Source: Oscheius dolichura (taxonomy: Eukaryota > Nematoda > Chromadorea > Rhabditida > Rhabditidae). Taken from it: 64,000 nucleotides of DNA. Numbering within the stretch: the first letter of the stretch is position 1; each line of letters starts with the position of its first letter. The stretch is from the NCBI GenBank assembly GCA_932521035.1, contig OW051494.1:9658001-9722000 (forward strand), read 5' to 3'. The notes below the pieces were generated by a model, which was given only the letters and a program-made list of their open reading frames with translations, was not told where the DNA came from and ran no database searches. Below are positions 44,005 through 55,158 of the stretch, in pieces. The position numbers and the translations under genes are program-made.

Positions 44005-47000
44005 ATGTTTCTTCTTCAGCTGCTGGTTATCTTCTCTGCTTTTCTTTCAACACAACAACAAGGTAAAATTCAACTTTATCGCTGCAGCAGGGCTACCGTA
44101 ACCCTGCCCAGTTTCGCGCTCATTACAAATTTGGAATACATAGAAAACTTGGCTTTCTCTTGATGTAAACAAAAAGAAAAGGAAGCAAGTAATCAGTTAG
44201 ATAGGGCGCCTTCACGGCGTGCGCTTGTGAAACACGGTTGGGAGGGGTTACGGTACTTCCTTCCTCCCTCTCTTCCTATGTAATCCGGTATTTCAGTTGT
44301 GCATGATTGTGGAACTGTGTTTCTTGACTATCACTTTCATAGGAAGTACAATTATTCTCTTCCTAACCAGACCTGCACGTAAGTTGGCTCGTTTTCAACC
44401 CGCTAATTCGAATTTAGCCGTGCTTCTCTAGTTCGGTTTGCTGATAGCGACTACGACTTTGCCAAGAAGTTTAAAAAGGCGCAATCAGTGGAAATCCTGA
44501 ATTCTCTAACAACAATTGACAGCTCAAATCTGAACTGCCGCCATTGTACGTAATTTGAAAATTTTCAACAGGTGCGGAAAACGGCCCCTGGTGCCCCGTC
44601 AAAATTGGATAACAGCGGAAAATTGTGAACATTTTGAGCCCAAAAATCGCTTATAGAGTTCTGCAATTGGAGCTCTTTTTTGTAAACAGCGAATTGAGAC
44701 CGTAATTGGACAATTTCTTATCTTTTTTTCTAAATCACCATCGTAAAATAATCTCAATCGTTTCAGTGGTATCACTGCATATTGAAAATACCTATTTGAT
44801 GTATTCTCCGGAGGCATTTCTGCCCAATTTGACCGCGATTATTCCCGCTCCGAATACTACAACTTCTGTACTGCTTATTCGACGAAATGCGGAGCTCTGT
44901 ATACCGGAAAATGTCACGGCAAAACTTTTGAATATGGTCAATGGTCTGGGATATATTGAACCGTGTCGTAAGCCGTTTTATTCTTCTCCAATTCATCTGA
45001 TTTTAGCCTGTTTTGCCAAGCGGACTACTTCATCCGCTATAAATGAACTGGTGAACAGAACGTATATAATTTCTGGAGGAAACAATTGCCGAAGACTTAC
45101 TGGCGGTTTAGTCTTTACTGAGAACTCGACACTGACAGAAGAAATGAGAAAGCGACTGGAAGCCGTTGAGATTATCTACGGTCCCTTACGGCTCAGTAAT
45201 ACCAACTTCACCTCTTTTGATTTCCTTAAAAATCTCAAAAAGGAATGGTGTACTTGTTCAGAATTTTATTCTGATTACGCACAACTACATTAAAAATTAT
45301 AAAAACGTCAAAAAATTGAAGAAAAATGCATGCAACCCTTCTTTGTTCAATTTCGTCCAACGGCGCAGCTCGTCCGCTGTTTACGCGCGCCGGCGCGCTA
45401 TTACAGTAACCCAGAAAACACCTTTACTATTTTCCCGCCTTTAAAATTTGATATTTTAGGTTATCTATATGAATATTGAGCCAGGAGGAACTATAAGTGA
45501 TCGGCCAGCTGTACTCATTGTGGGCAATAGAAAGCTAAAGAGCCTGGGATTTCTATTGGAAATTATACGAGATTATAAAAAAGTCGATACCAGAAGACTG
45601 CCGCTGGTCATCCTCCAGGATAATCCACTGCTGAAATTCTCTCCAGTTGAAGAACAATACTACACAACTTTTATTACGACGGAAATGGATTTCAAGATAA
45701 GGGAAGACCCAATCAAAGTTGATCTTCACTGTTAGTTTCCTGATTTTCGAAGAACATAGCCGCTCTCCGATGATTTATACAGTATTTTTTCACAAAAATC
45801 GAAGCTTCAATTTACAATCAGGACTCATTTTGAGCTACAGTACCCAAACTCGGCGGGTGCCACTATTTTGCCTTTTTTGTTACAAAATCGGTTTCAAAAT
45901 ATTCAGAATTTTCTGCTGAGTACGCATAATTAGTCGAAAAATTATAAAAATGCAAAAAAAGATGGAGAAAAAGGCATGTAAAGCTCCCACAGCTCGCCGC
46001 GGAAGAAGAAAGGTCAACGCGACAGTGGTCGTGCCAGGACGAGTGCAATTTTTGCTCTTCGGCCAATACAACTTTGTCGAAGTCAGTGAGACAAAACGAC
46101 ACATTTTTACTTTTTTCTGTAAATTGAATTCGATCCAGCATGTTCGAAAGAATCGGAATTAATTTTTGAGGGTCATGAAAAAGTGCTATTGAAAAGAAAT
46201 TGAGTTTTTTGAGTTTTTCTATATGAAAAGCTGAACAGATTGTGGTGCCAAAATTCCTTCCGGTTCAGCTTTTTTTTCTGCATCAAACAAGCCCAAGAAC
46301 TCCAAAAATGAATATCTAAATAAAGCTGCCAGACGTCGACAAAGTTGAATACCGTAATTTGAAGAACAAAAAGCCCAGCCGTTTGCTGTTTACACCCCGT
46401 TTTTGTCCAACTCTTCACTTTCGAGAACTTCATGATATTCTTTAAGCATTTGTTTCTCAAAACTGTGACATCCGATTTTTTCCTTCTTTACGGCAATCAA
46501 TTAGGCACTTTATGGGGACCATTTTGAGTTATCAACGAAAGAATATCATGGTAAAAAGTTGTTTTTGGGTCAATCCGGAACAAAATGCACTCATTTCCGT
46601 TTTCTTTCGAATTTTGGTGTGTTTGATTTTATTTTCATTTATTTTATAGTATTTCGGGGTGGATAAAACACGAGAAACGGTCAGAAATACATAAAAATGC
46701 ATAAAAACGGCATTAGCATTCGAGCATTGCGCGAATTTTTAGACCTTTAAGGTGTTGGCCTCGGCGAGCTGTGACCAGTTTCAATAATAATAATAAAATA
46801 TTGCGGTAATTCAAAAAAGGAGCTCCTTTGTTTAATTTCACCCAACGCGCCGCCATGCAACGGCTCGCCCGCTGTTTACGCGGGTTCATTGGCGCGCGGT
46901 TACAGTAACTCACAATAATTCTTTACCATATTTCAGCTTGTGTACTGGTTACCCCCCTTCGAGAGAATCTGGACAGCATCAAAGATTGTACCGACATTAC

Positions 47001-47660
47001 AGGAGATTTGACCATTGACAACTCGTTTGACGGCCTTTCCCCGGTGAGAATGGACGAAATTTTCGGTGATGTAGGTCGTTTTGAAATGGCTAGCAAGACG
47101 TTTTTTTCAGCTGCGAGTCTTGAAGGGATGCTTGGCTATCCAGCGAACAAAACTCATCAATCTGAACTTTCTACATGATCTCATCACGATTAACTGTACG
47201 GGTCAGCGGCCAGCAGTGCTTATTGTGGACAATCCAGAGCTCAAATGGCTCGACGTCCAAGTTCACGACTTTGAGGGCTCGGAAGATACCGTAACCATCA
47301 AAATTGTGGTTTGTTTTTCTTTATCCCGGAGTGAAATCGGTCTCAAGCTGCGCGATGACTCAAATTTGTATTTTTAGCTGGATTTTGGCCTTCTCAACTG
47401 TTTTTTTTTCTCAGAACAATCCGAAGCTGTGCCGGCGAGAAGTGGACTACCTGAAGACAATAATGCCCTTCAACTGGCGGCTGATTGAATTCGACCTCTG
47501 GGGCCAGAAGTGCCGGGATGTGAGACTGTACTCCACCAGCTGGCTGCCCTATTACTATGCCTCGGCCGCTGGGATACTCGTCGTGGGAATGGTCGTCTTG
47601 GAAGTTGTGGTGCAGCTGGTAAGACGGAGGAGGAGACAGAAGAAGGAACGAGCCGAATAA
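44005..47660 (+). CDS. Receptor L-domain-type single-pass membrane protein (irld-like)
   Basis: Exons 44005-44062, 44297-44378, 44418-44545, 44767-44967, 45007 to about 45250, 45460-45730, 46937-47070, 47111-47308, 47415-47660. Signal peptide MFLLQLLVIFSAFLSTQQQ. Two L-domain-like units are visible: CRRLTGGLVF ... EIIYGPLRLSNTNFTSFDFL ... RPAVLIVGNRKLKSL, and CTDITGDLTIDNSFDGLSPV ... RPAVLIVDNPELKWLDVQV ... NNPKLCRREVDYL. A transmembrane helix near the end (AAGILVVGMVVLEVVVQLV) is followed by a short Arg/Lys tail, so there is no signalling domain. This matches the nematode insulin/EGF-receptor L-domain family. All junctions agree except exon 5 to 6, where no GT donor gives the required phase 0; a family D repeat begins exactly there. 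The gene may be broken or use an unusual donor. Confidence 0.7.
45254..45425 (+). repeat. Family D repeat at the exon 5/intron 5 border of the irld-like gene
   Basis: Starts CAGAATTTTATTCTGATTAC and contains GCTCGTCCGCTGTTTACGCG and GCGCTATTACAGTAACCCAG. It makes up nearly all of the intron, and its first bases overlap the expected donor region. Confidence 0.75.
45900..46010 (+). repeat. Family D repeat, 5' half only, irld-like intron 6
   Basis: TTCAGAATTTTCTGCTGAGTACGCATAATTAG-type start (20-base blocks TTCAGAATTTTCTGCTGAGT and ACGCATAATTAGTCG) aligns with other copies for about 90 bp, then diverges before the GC-rich core. Confidence 0.5.
46700..46920 (+). repeat. Family D repeat, irld-like intron 6, next to the acceptor
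   Basis: Core CAACGGCTCGCCCGCTGTTT, ACGCGGGTTCATTGGCGCGC and GGTTACAGTAACTCA, ending about 20 bases before the exon 7 acceptor TATTTCAG. Confidence 0.65.
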
Positions 47661-48110
47661 ACCCCCGAGATCAACGCCATCCGAATAAATCCTGAATCCG
47701 ATCGTCTCTAGTGCAAATATCAAGGAGAATAAATTTACAATAGCACATTTGATCGTTCCATTCGGTTCATCTTCGTTTCTTCCCTTGAAATGCTCTTCTT
47801 TCTGTGCTACAGTAACCCGCCCTCATTCCCCGCAAGACAATAAGGGGCAATATGGGACAATAGGGGGAAAGGGATGGGTAATTGTTTATTTTACTCTTCA
47901 GACGATAGATACGAGAGGACCAAGAGGAGTACGGTAAGGATGAACAATTGCAATACAACACATGATCAAACAGATTCTTATTATTTAAATCCACTTATTA
48001 TTTAAATCCAGCAGTGTATGTCTTCTTTTATTCGCATTTTTGAGCAGTAGGAAAGCGATATGAGCTGGTAATTCCGCTAAAAAGGTGGTAAAAATAGAAA
48101 CAAGAAAAGC

Positions 48111-48347
48111 TCACTTGACGCCGGGAAGCAGAAATTGGTCGATGGGATTATCAACAGTTCTTTCTCTTTCCTGGGCGTTCTTGAAACAATCGATGTTACA
48201 AATAATTGAGTTATGAATACCTGGCACTTGTTGTAGTCAATACGTTGTTTCCCTCTAGTGTAATTCATAAATTTTAACATCAAAATCGTTCTTTTTGTTC
48301 CATGATATTGAATGTTGCTAGACCACCTTTTCAAGAAGATGGAATTG
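48111..48347 (-). CDS. Possible small gene, 3' exons
   Basis: Minus exons 48347-48221 and 48179-48111 join in phase 0 to give a basic peptide ending NAQERERTVDNPIDQFLLPG then VK and stop. The acceptor before exon 1 (AAAATTCAG) needs a phase-2 upstream exon. An upstream ORF starting MTSKRGILGPIELTARM ends at a donor in phase 0, so the join fails by frame. It may be a small mitochondrial-type protein, but I do not recognise it. Confidence 0.3.
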
Positions 48348-49000
48348 CTGAATTTTGATTGGTGTGGAATTTTTTTTGATAAGAACTAACCATTCTCGCT
48401 GTCAGTTCGATTGGGCCAAGTATTCCCCTCTTAGATGTCATATAGATCTATTGCTTTGACAATATACCATTTTCAAACAAAAGTTACATGTACATGGTGT
48501 CAATATCGATGGGAAGGTGAATCTAAAACGGTGGGTTTTATATCATCTGGAGAAATAAAATATAAGCTTGTTTGTCTTATTTGAACCAAATATCCGAGTC
48601 GCTGGAAAGGTAAATCGGAGAGCAGACTTTTGGATGAGAATACACAACCAGGAGATATTTCTGGTGTTGGGGTACGGCATCTGTTGGGCCTGGGGTCTTC
48701 TTTAAAAATGGGAATTGAGCCGGTACCTACTTTTTGACCTAATTTTCGGTTACGCGGATAATCTTTTTTCTAATCTTTTTTCTTAATCCTTTTTCCCCTT
48801 ATAAGGCAGCCACAGCCAGAAGAGAGCCACATTTCCAGCCGCTCTCGCCCACCGGAAGGTTGGCCGATCTACTCGTCTACTTGCCAACTTGTGCTCCGTC
48901 CAAGCGGCCGTCTCGTCTCGTCTCTGCAGCTGATCGTGTCCATCGTCGCTGCTTTAACTTCCTTTTCCTTCAAGGAGAAGCTTAAACAAGCCGTCAAAAG

Positions 49001-49132
49001 ATGGAAAACGCAACAGTGACAACAGCCGAAGAAGAGATACTACCAAGAAGATGCAATAAAAGGGTTCAACACTGCCGAAAGAAGGACATCAACAGGAAAA
49101 TGAAGAAAAAATTAAACAATCGAAAGAAATGA
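49001..49132 (+). CDS. Small basic ORF, 43 aa
   Basis: MENATVTTAEEEILPRRCNK followed by an Arg/Lys-rich tail. No splice sites or homology recognised. It overlaps an AT-rich minus-strand frame (49382-49089) whose two candidate exons do not join in phase. Coding status is uncertain. Confidence 0.2.
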   Translation: MENATVTTAEEEILPRRCNKRVQHCRKKDINRKMKKKLNNRKK

Positions 49133-49519
49133 ATTTAAACGAAATTCTTCTTCTATTCTCTTTATTTGCACCTCTTTGCCTTCCTCTTTTCGTCCGCGTC
49201 TTCTTTCCCATTTCTTCATTCCATAACGCATGATGGGGATATCGTCTACTCGAAGTTCTCCAAGAAATTAGGACCAAAGGAAGAATTTCCTTAATTTTAA
49301 GGAAGGCTAAGAGTATCTGATCTTCGTCAGCTTCTTCTGGAACACAGAATATTAAAAAGAAATGGAGCAATAATCTTACCATATTAGCTTCTTTGCCATA
49401 GGAAGGGAGGCGTCCAAATTGATGGTAGTTTCATCTTTAGGGAGTCGAATGGAGGTTTTCATGGCCATTTTTCTTGCTATTCTGCTTTCAGCCGAAACTC
49501 ATCCCGTGGTATTCCAATA

Positions 49520-50815
49520 AGAAAAGTCGGGAAGAGATGTATGCTCCTCTAAAAGTATTTTTCAGTGAGAATTGAAGAAAGGAAAGGAAATAAGAGAATT
49601 GTGGAGAAAAACAACAGCAAAAGAGCAAAAAGAAGCGGCTATTTCATAATTTCTTCATGTTTTTTTGCTCAAATTTTGATTAGAAGTGGAAATGAATAAG
49701 TGTTCCACTCAAATTGTAAAGAAAAAGAGCTTTTTCGGTTGAAAAATGTGAAAAAAAACAGCCAAAAGGCGCCAGTGGCGACTGTTTTCGAAACCCGCGG
49801 ATGGATCGATTGAGCAGGGGGCAATAGGGAATGGCGCAACGCAGAGAGGTAGGGTTTGAAGCAGGCGGGACTGCGCAGGGTTGGCTCTTGGCCAATCAAA
49901 AGTTCTAATCAAAAGGGTCAGATCTTGTGGACCAATGTTTACATTTCGCTAGCTGACCCCTGCACCGGTTAGAGAGGGGCCAACCTTCTCAATTAGACGT
50001 TTATTGCCATAATATTGGTGCTACTTTCTCATGGTGGAAAGATTACCACTTTTTAGTGTGTTACAAGGGTGGAAATTATTGAAAATGATGGTATGAACGG
50101 GATTTGCCTGCCAAAAAGAGAGAAAATGATGGGGGGCAGGGAAATCTCCTCACTGGCTGGTGAGAAACTAGTACGCATGGTCAGGACGGCTGAAGAGCGC
50201 TTTAGAAGAGGGTCTGACGAGTGGAAAACGCTAAAAACAGGGGCAGATGGCAGCCTACCCCACAAATAAAGCTATTTATCCCGATGGCAGGGCAATGTAA
50301 ACAGATGCATATCACCCTGCCCCCCTGTGAGAGATGGAATCGCTGGTTGCGGGGTGGATTCTCCCCCAGCAATATTTCTGATTAACAGAGTTATACGGAA
50401 ACTCCCTTGGAAGAGAGATTAGGAATCGAAAACAAGTACTGGATAAAGAGAAGAGGACGAGGGCAACTGGCGACGGTGCTGACCTTATTGTGGTGGCTAT
50501 TGCCTTCTCAAGTATGGGAATATGGAAAAGACGGGGAAATCAAAGAGTCGGCTTGTTTTTAACAACATTTGAGGGCAGCATAGTCCGCTACAGGGAGTGA
50601 ATCATCATGGGAAAGGGACGGAGAGGGTATTCGAAAACAAGACGGAGTCAGGTGATCGGGGAAGGACACGCGTCTGTTTTGTTATTCAAATTTGAAGAAA
50701 TGACAGTCAAATAACGGTTAAAAACGGTCAGTTTTCGAATTTCTGACAGCAACCGAACAACCTGACAGGTTTTAGTCCCCTTCGGGTCAGTCACTTCTTC
50801 ATTCTTCAGTTGTTT
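49520..50815 (+). repeat. Duplicated flanking block, copy 1 (upstream of gene at 50826)
   Basis: Contains GAAGAGATGTATGCTCCTCT, AAGAGCAAAAAGAAGCGGCT, GGCGCCAGTGGCGACTGTTT, GATGGATCGATTGAGCAGGG, GGGCAATGTAAACAGATGCA and TTTTTAACAACATTTGAGGG in order. The same blocks recur at 52800-53300 (first part only) and 54230-55150 (complete). The complete copies each lead into a MADPH-family gene, so this is a duplicated promoter region. Confidence 0.75.
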
Positions 50816-50825
50816 TTCGAAGAAG

Positions 50826-52039
50826 ATGGCCGATCCCCATGTTGCTCTTTCTGGTACCGTTTCTGCTACCGTAATCCTCAATCGGACGATTTTAGACCCC
50901 ACTGGAAGGCTGCCCGGCGGCGGGAAGTCCAAAAACTTCTCCAAGTACAATAGAAGACAACAGGAGAAGTCTCTCTCCCAAGCAGCATCCAAAATATCGG
51001 ATAAAGATTCGTCGAACGCGTCAAAAATGGAAGGAGACCAGTTCCAGAAGTCCTCCAAGTCCATGGCCGGATTCAACGTCCTCTCGATGTCCGAGTCGGT
51101 CAGTAACCCGGATAAAAAGGCGCCGGGAAAGCCGACAAAGGAACAGACTCCCAAGTTGTCTGTCAGTTCGATGGATACAACGCAGTGGAATTCGACGAAG
51201 CGCTCGGAGCTGAAAAAGTACAACGTTTGCGGCGTGGAAGCCGAGGCGCTGCGCCGTTTCTGGCGGTACAGTGTATGTTTCACTCGTTGGAAAGCGGTAA
51301 AATAGTGTGGAAACACACCATCCTTCTGGGAAAATCGGCCAGCAAGAAGAAAATTGCTGTATTACCGTAATCCTCGTGGTATAACCGGCGGTCCGGGCGC
51401 CGGAAGCGCGCCCACCGAATTTTTCTCCCCTTTACAGCGAGTTATATATAGACTGCTATTTAGACCATTTTTATGGGTTCGTGAATCTAAATTTAACACT
51501 GATCATTTCAAGCCTGGTCTAGCCGTCTGGCAAGCTATTTTTGTCCGTTAGGCAGCTATTTCTTCAGCTAGGAGAGATCAAGCGCTCTCTTTTGGAGTAT
51601 TTAAAAAGCTACAGTATACCCTAATCTTTTCAATTTTCAGATTTTCGTGTTGCTCGGCGGCGAGCTCTACTTCTCCTGCGGGGCGACCGTCTACATGTGG
51701 ACCGTGTTGTACCCGCACTATTCGATGATATCCTTCCTCCTGGGTGTTCTCTACGCGTCGGCCATTATCCCATTGGTCCTTTGTGATATTGCCATCGAAA
51801 TTGGTCGAACCTATGGAAAAGATCGACGCTGGATGAGCCCCATTCTCTACTGGCTACGGGCTGCCAAGATTAGCCTGCTGCTGAGCGCCACAGCTACCGT
51901 ATACATGTGTTGCGTTCTTCACGATCAAGACTTCATTTCGGGAATCATTCATGCCATTCTACAGCTTACCATTTCCAGTCTGGGCATTGTCTTCAAAATT
52001 ATGGAGGATCATCAAGCCAAGAAAAATCGAGCAGGTTGA
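50826..52039 (+). CDS. Local membrane-protein family member 1 (MADPH family)
   Basis: Exons 50826-51272 and 51641-52039, phase 0, 281 aa. CATTCTTCAG lies 16 bases before the ATG, a likely SL acceptor. The N-terminal about 145 residues are polar and disordered (MADPHVALSGTVSATV, ILDPTGRLPGGGKS), with the family motif reduced to MDTTQWN. Exon 2 encodes four hydrophobic segments (IFVLLGGELYFSCGATVYMW; ISFLLGVLYASAIIPLVLCD; ISLLLSATATVYMCCVL; FISGIIHAILQLTISSLGIV) and a short basic tail. The family is not known to me. Paralogues in this window share the two-part design: a variable charged cytoplasmic N-terminus on one exon and a four-helix membrane domain on the next. Confidence 0.75.
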
Positions 52040-52124
52040 ATAACTTGGAAATAAACACTGATTTTTTCCATTTTTTCGTTATTTTATACTGTTTTTTCTT
52101 TGAAATTGGCTCCATTTTATTCAG

Positions 52125-52285
52125 AATTTTATGATTATTACGAATATCTAACTTAAACGGTATAAAAAGGCCGAAAACTGGGCAAAAATCCGATCAAAGG
52201 TGTCTTGTCCAAGCAACGGCTCGCCCGCCGTTTACACGCAATTGATTGCGGCGCCATTACAGTAACCCGAGAAATGATTGACTCC
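52125..52285 (+). repeat. Family D repeat downstream of the gene at 50826
   Basis: TTCAGAATTTTATGATTATT start, core CAACGGCTCGCCCGCCGTTT, ACACGCAATTGATTGCGGCG and CCATTACAGTAACCCGAG. The only clear copy outside an intron; it still matches the orientation of the adjacent gene. Confidence 0.65.
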
Positions 52286-52307
52286 TTTGTGTCCCCACAG
52301 ACGGATG

Positions 52308-52435
52308 TTTGTATCCCCCTTTTGGGAAACGACGAAGAAAACTCGAACGAAATCGAAAATCCCGATCACTTCTGCTCAAAAGGTCCCACCCGGAAGGTTT
52401 TGCTCCCCGTTACGGTACCTCTTACAATAAAAAGT
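52308..52435 (-). repeat. Inverted-repeat element family E, inverted copy
   Basis: Plus strand CGAAATCGAAAATCCCGATC and CTGCTCAAAAGGTCCCACCC are the complement of the family E core. Directly follows a family D copy. Confidence 0.65.
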
Positions 52436-52799
52436 CCTCCAGTACACGAACATTTATTTCTTTATAACAGCAAATGAAATCCGATGGTGGATGGTGCAGA
52501 GGGTCGTGGCCTGGACATTCTGAACAAGCGTAGACCACAACAAACACTTTCAGCCTTTGAGGTTCACGAGCTGGAAACGAGTTACTAAGCTACATAGGCA
52601 AATATTCAAACCTCGTAGATGCCATAATCCCCCTGTCTTGGCGCATTTTTAAAATAATTACCCAATTGTACACAAGTGTCTCCTTACAGTCATCCGCAAG
52701 GGTCGGTAAACGCCTAAAATCATATGAATTCTAAAAGAATCCTACGAACAAAACTCACTTATTAGGCCATCCCGGCCATTTTCTCTTGTTATTATGCTT

Positions 52800-53300
52800 C
52801 CAAGCGGGAGCCAACCCACTTTTATCAATAGAAAAAGTTCAGAAGAGATGTATGCTCCTCTAAAAATTATTCACTCTTGAATTGAAGAAAGGAAGAGAAA
52901 TAAGAGAGTTCTAGGGAAACATAACCGGAAAAGAGCAAAAATATGCGGTTATTTCATAATTTCTTAATGTTTTTTTGCTCAAATTTGATTAAAAACAGCA
53001 GGAAAGATCATCAATTTGGAGAGATTATGAAGAAAGGGGCTTCTATTGTTGAAAAATGCGACCAGGAATGGCTTAAAAAGGGCGCCAGTGGCGACGGTTT
53101 TCGTCGCCCACGGATAGATCGATTGAGCAGAGGGCAATCTGGAATAGCGCAACGCAGAGAAGAAGGTTTACCGGCGGGCGGGGCCGGCCGCAGTTGGCTC
53201 TTGGCCAGGCTGGGTCAGACGTTTTCGGCTAGTGTTTACGTTTCGCTAGCTGATCCGTAGACCGACTAAGGATCGGCCAATTTTCTCATGGAGAACAGTT
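52800..53300 (+). repeat. Duplicated flanking block, copy 2 (partial)
   Basis: GAAGAGATGTATGCTCCTCT, GGGCGCCAGTGGCGACGGTT, GATAGATCGATTGAGCAGAG and AGTTGGCTCTTGGCCAGG align with 49520-49930. The second half of the block and any MADPH-family gene are missing. Confidence 0.65.
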
Positions 53301-53781
53301 TTGGTTCTATTTTCCAATATGAACCTGATACGGAGGATGATGAATGAGAAAAATTTGGTTTCAAAGAGTGAAAATGGCGGGAGATGGCCCTTGTGACAGC
53401 TGGCCGCTGCCCCGTCTGTTGTGTGTTTACTGCTTTGAATTTTTTGGCGGAGCGGGAGATATCGTTATAAATCTGACCCGGCCGTAAAAGCTGCGCGGAC
53501 AGCCCGATAAGTTTTGTGATCATTGGCAATCGGCTTCGCCTCCCCGCGGAGGGACCGTCTCGGCAGCGTTTAGGGAAGTAGACGACCAGCAGATCTACTT
53601 CTTTGTAAACTATTTGCTGCCCTTGTTACTGGCTGCCAGTGAAACGTATTCAAATAAAAATTTCTTTGATAAAAAGAGATTTATTTCTCAAAATAACATA
53701 CTTATTCAAAAATCTAAATTCGGTGAAATGTAGCTGCTCATGACGTATCCGTTCGTAGAGCTGTAAGGCTGGACATTCCGC

Positions 53782-54180
53782 TCAAAAGGACGATGCATGA
53801 AAAATTGAGGGAATCTAAAACAGAGGCTGATTCACAGGGGTTTCTTTGCTAATATTACCGTATTCCAATCTTCTAGCTGAATTTGCGAGCCATCTTCACT
53901 AACGCCTTTGGCACTCTTGAAAAATGATAAAATTGTTTGTAAGAGAACCTATCTTACCGTAATTGCACTTCCCTTGGCGAAGCTGTTGCTCTGATTTGTT
54001 TCGTAGACCATGGTCTTCTGTGCCTCTGCTTCATCCTCCTCTTTCCTCTTGCCCTGTTTTTTCTCAGCTGCTGCCGTCCTCCTCCTGATGCAATTGTGCA
54101 GCTTCTCAGAACATCGTATTCTGGCTTCTGAATAGTATTTTACAAAACCAAATGAGAAAATACTCACTCTGAAAGGTCAT
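53782..54180 (-). CDS. Hypothetical small charged protein
   Basis: Exons (minus) 54180-54168, 54127-53958, 53915-53859, 53814-53782; 273 nt, 90 aa, all junctions in phase with canonical donors (GTGAGT, GTAAGA, GTAATA). Basic start (MTFQKARIRCSEKLHNCIRR), Lys/Glu-rich middle (KKQGKRKEEDEAEAQKT), polar end. No family is recognised. The last exon is uncertain: another frame after the same acceptor is open for about 38 codons (FPQFFMHRPFERNV start) but is out of phase. Confidence 0.4.
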
Positions 54181-54229
54181 TCCTTCGCGTTATTCCATTT
54201 TTAGAAGAAAATCATCCAATTTACAGAAA

Positions 54230-55150
54230 TAATAAAAGTCGGGAAGAGATATATGCTCCTCTAAAAAGATTATTCAATGAGGATTAAAGAAAAGAAGAGA
54301 AATAAAAGAGTTGCAAAGAAAAACAACCGGGGAAGAGGAAATATAGGCGATTATTTCACAATTTCTAACGTTTCTTTACTCTATTTTGATTAAAAACAGG
54401 AGGAAAATCATCAAATCGAAGGACTGTGCTCAAATATTGAATAAAAAGAGCTTCTCCGGTTGTAAAATGGAAGAAAAGGCGACTAAAAAGGACGCCACTG
54501 GCGACTGTTTTCGATGCCCGCGGATGGATCGATTGGGCTGGGGGCAACATGGGATGGCGTAATGCAGAGAGGTAGGGTTTGAAGCAGGCGGGGCGGGCCA
54601 GGGTTGGCTCTTCGCCAAAATCACTCACAGGGAAGATACGGGGGCAGAGGGGAGACACCCGCTCGAAAAATCTGTTTATCCCGATGGGAGGGCAATGTAA
54701 ACAGATGCATATGATTGTGTACCCTGTGAGAGGTAGTTGTTGGATTGAGAGAAGATGGAGAGGTCAACTGGTGCCGCGGTTGACCTTATAATGGCGGGTA
54801 TTGTCCTCTCAAGTATGGGAATATGGAAAAGACGGAGAAATCAAAGAGTCGGCTTGTTTTTAACAACATTTGAGGGCAGTACAGGTCGGCACAGGGGATT
54901 GAATCATCATGGGAAAGGGACGGAGGGGGAATTCGAAAACAAGACGGGGTCGAAGGATCGAGGGAGCACTCGTATCGGCGCGGCATCGGGTCAGTTACTC
55001 ACAATTGAGGGGCTGGGACCTTTATAAAAACAGAAAAACAATTTCTTGAATTCCTGCCTAATTTCTGACCAGGATGACAAGTTTTTACCCCGATCCGACC
55101 AGCCGGTAATCTCCTTGTCGGTCATTTCATTTCATTCTCCAGTTGTTTTT
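54230..55150 (+). repeat. Duplicated flanking block, copy 3 (upstream of gene at 55159)
   Basis: Contains GGGAAGAGATATATGCTCCT, GACGCCACTGGCGACTGTTT, GATGGATCGATTGGGCTGGG, GGGCAATGTAAACAGATGCA and TTTTTAACAACATTTGAGGG. Same order and orientation as 49520-50815, ending at the acceptor TTCATTCTCCAG just before the next family member. Confidence 0.75.
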
Positions 55151-55158
55151 CGAAGAAG

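Noticed and set aside
49089-49500. Two-exon minus-strand gene ending at 49089
   Set aside because: Exon 1 (MAMKTSIRLPKDETTINLDA) leaves phase 2, and joining to the next acceptor creates an immediate stop.
53266-53529. 87-codon minus-strand ORF
   Set aside because: No splice or start context and located in the duplicated flanking block.
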